Shown: positions 59,761 through 64,000 of the stretch, one piece after another | Position numbering within the stretch: position 1 is the stretch's first letter | Layout: every line of letters begins with the position of its first letter | Assembly: GCA_963082875.1 (NCBI GenBank) | Contig: OY720097.1 | Coordinates: 9,060,501 to 9,124,500, forward strand | Direction of reading: 5' to 3' | Source: Corella eumyota | Lineage: Eukaryota; Chordata; Ascidiacea; Phlebobranchia; Corellidae | Length of the DNA: 64,000 nt | Made by a program: the position numbers and the translations under genes | The notes under the pieces: model-generated | What the model was told of the DNA's origin: nothing | The model's input: only the letters and a program-made list of their open reading frames with translations | The model's database searches: none

Positions 59761-61915
59761 GTCATATGTAAATTTAATGGGACAGATTTTATTGAAAGTA
59801 TATTGAGCAAAATTTGATTTTAAATAGAGAATGCGGTATTTACCTCAAATGCTTAATTTACTAGTATTGCGGTTAAATAATTTTTTATACAAAAGACGTT
59901 AAATATATGTTTTAGCCTTTCTGCTTAGCTGCACAAAATTAAATGTTAATTGCCAGATTTAGATTTGGTAAATCATATTTTTTGCTTTATTTGTTTGATA
60001 CTGCGTGACGTAGTCATTTAAGAGAACTACAAAGATGATTGTAGCTGAATGTCTAAAACTGGTTCGAAGTCGATGGCTTCATAAAGAATGTACAAAAATG
60101 TAGACGTTACTAAAGTGCCAGCATGTTATTTTTGAGATAGAATTTTTCAAACCATTTCCTGATTCTAAGGTATTGATTGATAAAAAATGGACAAGAATTT
60201 ATTTCGTTTTTTTTTAAATTTTACGACGACTAGAAACAGACTTTTTTTGGTTGACACTAATAAATGTCTTTAAAACATGATGTTTTTTTTTTCTAATCTC
60301 AGTTTTAAATGAAAAGGGGTAAACAGTCTGTTTTTTTGTCTTATGTTATCCTTTTTTTCAGTTTTCGATAAGTTTTTTAGTTGTTTTAAATATGTGTATG
60401 TGTATTTGTTTGTTTAAATTTGAAAATAACGTATTCAGTTTAATTTATCGTATACAGATTAAATTTATGACACGAAAAAGCGAGGAATGGTGGTTTAAAA
60501 GTATGAATTGACTAAATTAATTATTTTCGCACGATCCATTTGATCCACTTCATCACACAGCCTGCTTTTATGAGGATTAATAAGAGGGATCCCACCAATT
60601 CTTGCTTTATAGGTAGAGACCGTTTTTAAAACACAAAATTCAAACATTCCATTTTATATACAATTCATATACAATTTAAACATTTTAATTCACATACTAC
60701 AATCAGACAACATCGTTTACCAATTATTCCACAATATAGCACAGGTGTAAAAGTAAATTGATTAAACATGACCAAGTTTAAGTATTTTAGATATAAATCC
60801 TGTGCAGACACTAATCAGTTATTATCAATAAAAATACTTTATAAAAGTACCCTTATTTAACGAGAATAAACAAGAAGAGTCACAATAAAACGTTCTATAT
60901 GTTATATTATATACACTGTAACTACTATAGTAATCAGTCAGAAATAAAGACACGTAATGTTGTCAGTTGGGCGTTGGCAAAGAACAGTCAACGCTTATCT
61001 ATCGGGCAAATTACCTGAGACAAAAACAATAATAAAAGTCGACGCTATTTCCGCGTTTTAGTATTAAAGATTCCCCTCTCCCCTTTTTTGCTTTTCTTCA
61101 TTTTCCGGTTCCTTTATTTTCCGTTTCCTTTATTTTCCGTTTCTTCTTTTTCCGGTTTCTTCATTTTCCTTTCCTTTCTTTTCCGGTCTCTTCATTTTTC
61201 GTTCCTTTATTTTCCGTTCCTTCATTTTCCGGCTCCTTTATTTTCCGCTCCTTTATTTTTCTTTTCCTTAATTTCCATTCCCTTATTTTCAGGCGACCTC
61301 TTTATGCTACTGTAAAGGTGGGTTACAAACCACTGTTAAAGTAAACACTGCACTTATATTGTTTATGGCCATATACTGACTGTTATATAGCAATTTTGTT
61401 AAACTCAAAGCAACTTTAACATAATTGGTTAATTAAGTAGTCACAAGATTTTATTTCTAAAAGCAAAAAGTTCCTAATCAAAAAAGTTTTTTTTAATTAT
61501 ATTTTTCAATTGCATAAAAAATGTTAACACTTGTAGATTTTAACTAATTGAGCAAAAAAATTTGTCAAAAGAATAATGTGCTATCAAAATAAGTAACAAC
61601 AATCATGAATAAATACCCTGTAAAATTTTCTTTTTTTTAAATATCAAAAGTACAGAAATTTTTTTTTATAATAAAAAGAGTTTATTTACTAAAAAAATAT
61701 CGCGTGCTTATTTTTTAAAGATATGAATACGATGCGATTTTCTTTAAGATTAAACTTAGCCTCTGGCGGTTATTTATAAGCCTAAACTACTTCAGCCTAC
61801 ATAGAAAAACAATGTAATTATTGGCTGCAACAATAATTTGAGATATAAAAATTTAAATAAAAAATAATTTTTAGTTAAAAGTTTTCTACGGGGTTAAACG
61901 TCAGAATATTGTAAA
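59761..61915. other. Intergenic with one pyrimidine minisatellite
   Basis: 2.15 kb between the SMP-30-like stop and the SRCR gene ATG. Apart from the tandem repeat at 61074-61300 I see no gene, RNA or transposon. It should include the SRCR gene promoter. Confidence 0.45.
61074..61300. repeat. Pyrimidine-rich minisatellite, unit TTTTCCGTTCCTTTA
   Basis: About 14-15 degenerate copies of a 14-17-bp unit (TTTATTTTCCGGTTCC and variants), nearly all C/T on the plus strand. Such a polypurine-polypyrimidine tract can adopt triplex DNA. The open reading frame through it (F/P/S-rich) is an artefact. It ends about 600 bp upstream of the SRCR gene start. Confidence 0.8.
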
Positions 61916-64000
61916 ATGATATCCAACACAAAATTGATTTTGATGTCTTACTTGTTACAAATAATTTTTGCGCAAATTGTGAGTATTGAAAGGCGAGAAA
62001 TTTTAAACAGATGTAATTCAGTGTTAAGAAATAAATTTATTTTTCAACCGACCGATGTTTTTATCGTGCGCAGAATTTCGTCCGGATAAAATTGGTTGCA
62101 ACAGAAGACAACCAAAAGTTACCTATAAGTACAGGCTATCTGGAAGTTCAGGATAATGGTGTATGGTACAGAATGTGCACCGATGGTTGGAATGATATTG
62201 CAGCTAACGTGGCCTGTGGGAATTTGGGATTTCCAGCAAGTAAACGATTAGAGCAACAATCGTAAGTGTATTTTGCATATTAATTTTTAACAGTAATATA
62301 TATGTTATATATTAAATAGTAGGTTGGATTTAGTACATAGAAAGTTTGTTAACATTTGCTTTGTGCTATATCAGTTAAAAAAATATAAAAAAAAAAAAAA
62401 AAAAAAAAAATAAGTAAATCCTTAAGTCGAGTTAATTGCCTCTGTCGCCACTAAATACATGGGAAACAGTGTAATGCAGATCAAGGCGGCTTACATTTTT
62501 AGCCGGACGACACTAAAATTTTATTGATAGTTAAAATGCAGAGCCCACATGAAACACACAAAATATGTTTCTTCATATTGTTATGAATTAATACCAATTT
62601 TATTTTGAAACATGTGAAGCAGATTTACACAACCTCAAAGCGATCTTGCTATTGGGTTAACGAGGATACGTTGTGCAGGAACTGAAAGCCTGTTAAGTGA
62701 ATGTGATTATACGAGCGTTCAACTAATGGAATGTCAGTCAACTCGAGCAGTCATTCTGAGTTGCGAAAAACGGGACCCTGACGTAAAAAATCACGCAAAC
62801 GTTTATTTGTTTATAGATACAATTTTATTGCCAGTTTGACGTTGCATTTTTCTTCCTTCCAAACTTAGGTCGACAGCGGGGCTCGTGGATTACGGTTAAA
62901 AGGGGGTGCTAATATAGGCGAAGGTCGAATAGAAATAGCTGATAACTTAATTTGGGGGACAGTATGCAGTAATCTTTGGAATTTTCAAAGCGCCAATGCC
63001 GCCTGTCGTCAGTTGGGCTACGGAACTGCAATCACGTACACAACTGGAATTGATTACGGGTTTGGTGGGTGTAACTTGTAATCTACTTTATTTTTATAAA
63101 TTAAGGAATTAACCATGAAGTAAGTTTTTAAGTATTTTTCATTTTTACCTACCTAGGTGTTATAAAAAGTCTTACTTTTTGGTAATTTTCAGTGTATCGT
63201 AAAATCTATAATTTTCAGCTAATTTATTTAATTTCAGGCCAAGGTAGATTACATCGAACCAATGTAACGTGCGAAGGGGACGAAAATAATTTGAATCAAT
63301 GCAACTTCGATTATATTCCATTTTTTCAAAATTACGAAAATTATAAAGAACCCGGATGCTCGCATTTGCATCCAGCAGGAGTAAAATGCAGAGTACCTAA
63401 TAGTGGCGCAATTAGTCAGGTAAAGCACAAATTTGTAAGTTTTTGAAAACTTTAAATTGTTTGCATTTTCCAGTATACTTTTTTGTTTTTAGGTTTTAAA
63501 CTTTAAAAGAATTACAAGCCTTACGATGGGGCTAATATTTTTAGCAATTAAATAAGTACAACCTTATAATAAATAGTAAATTTTAAAATAGATATTTTTA
63601 TTGGACGGTGAAAATCCAACTGTCGGGAGGATTATTGTCCGTATGGGAGAAGAGCAGCAGTGGGGAAGTATTTGCAGCGACAACTGGGGTGTAAGAGAGG
63701 CTGCTGTGGCTTGTAGACAACTTGGTCTTAAATATGCAAACAGGCCACTTAAGGTAAACAGGCTTCAATTGGTCATTTTAATAACAAAGTAGTTCTACAA
63801 CATTTTTTATTCGTAGGATGTATATAGGTACACAAGAAGTGGACTCTTTTTAGATACCATTGTCACAAATGTCACCTGTCAAGGCAGCGAAGAATCATTA
63901 AGTCAATGCAAGTTCGATCGAAATATTTATCGAGAGTCAACGCATACTCTTGTAAATTGTGGAAAGGGGTGGCAACTAGAAAGTCAATTTGTGGGCGTTG
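61916..64000 (+). CDS. Secreted SRCR-repeat protein, LOXL2/3/4-like candidate (partial, 3' end outside window)
   Basis: Exons 61916-61978, 62074-62261, 62623-62782, 62869-63064, 63238-63419, 63592-63753 and 63817-64000 (continuing off the end); phases close. The ATG at 61916 gives a signal peptide (MISNTKLILMSYLLQIIFAQ). Three SRCR domains, each on two exons: SRCR1 (GYLEVQDNGVWYRMCTDGW), SRCR2 (GRIEIADNLIWGTVCSNLW), SRCR3 (EQQWGSICSDNWGVREAAVA, then CRQLGL). The segment VKCRVPNSG..LLDGENPTVGR matches the SRCR2-SRCR3 linker of LOXL2 (VRCNTPAMG..LNGGRNPYEGR, from memory), which favours a lysyl oxidase-like protein over a generic scavenger receptor. The fourth SRCR and the copper-oxidase domain would lie beyond 64000. 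LOXL enzymes cross-link collagen and elastin. Confidence 0.65.
62387..62410. repeat. Poly(A) tract
   Basis: Uninterrupted A24 in the intron 62262-62622 of the SRCR gene. No SINE body precedes it, so it reads as a simple repeat. Confidence 0.7.

Noticed and set aside
61088-61315. F/P/S-rich 75-residue reading frame
   Set aside because: It is the translation of the pyrimidine minisatellite.
1-64000. CRISPR array, bacterial operon or phage-like system
   Set aside because: Spliced genes throughout; repeats are transposon- or minisatellite-type and no prokaryotic gene was seen.

Overview
The window is animal nuclear DNA: AT-rich, with many short exons, GT-AG introns of about 100-1500 bp and AATAAA polyadenylation signals. 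The closely packed genes, small introns and tRNA-derived SINEs suit a compact deuterostome genome. A tunicate (solitary ascidian such as Ciona) is my best guess, but that is inference. I read exons by hand from splice sites; every intron phase closes in the models given.

Layout: (1) 0.05-2.2 kb, short inverted-repeat elements. (2) 2.6-7.8 kb (+), the RNA polymerase I factor subunit TAF1C, lacking its first exon(s). (3) 7.9-11.6 kb, intergenic, holding a 1.7 kb fold-back element. (4) 11.6-28.1 kb (+), a 40-exon gene for a secreted 1965-residue protein: signal peptide, 10 CCP/sushi and 6 EGF modules, one VWD-C8-TIL-VWC assembly, and a C-terminal half matching vertebrate cartilage intermediate layer protein (CILP). 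(5) 28.1-30.0 kb, tail-to-tail spacer. (6) 55.5-30.0 kb (-), a 77-exon, 3851-residue paralogue with 12 CCP, 12 EGF-like modules, a CUB domain, five GDPH-bearing VWD domains and the same CILP end. (7) 57.6-59.8 kb (+), an SMP-30/gluconolactonase-family enzyme, head to head with gene 6. (8) 61.9-64.0 kb (+), the 5' part of a secreted SRCR-repeat protein resembling LOXL2/3/4, cut by the window end.

The two CILP-like genes are the core of the window. Their last 22 exons correspond one to one, so they are duplicates of one ancestor lying in convergent orientation. The minus-strand copy also contains a tandemly doubled 17-exon block (CCP-VWD-VWD-EGF-EGF) whose middle is nearly identical between copies while its ends have diverged. 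The proteins look like large mucin-like or matrix-bound secreted molecules joining complement-type modules, self-cleaving VWD domains and a CILP body. The LOXL-like neighbour also suggests an extracellular-matrix setting. Several SINEs, MITEs and minisatellites sit in introns; I saw no retrovirus-like or capsid-bearing element.
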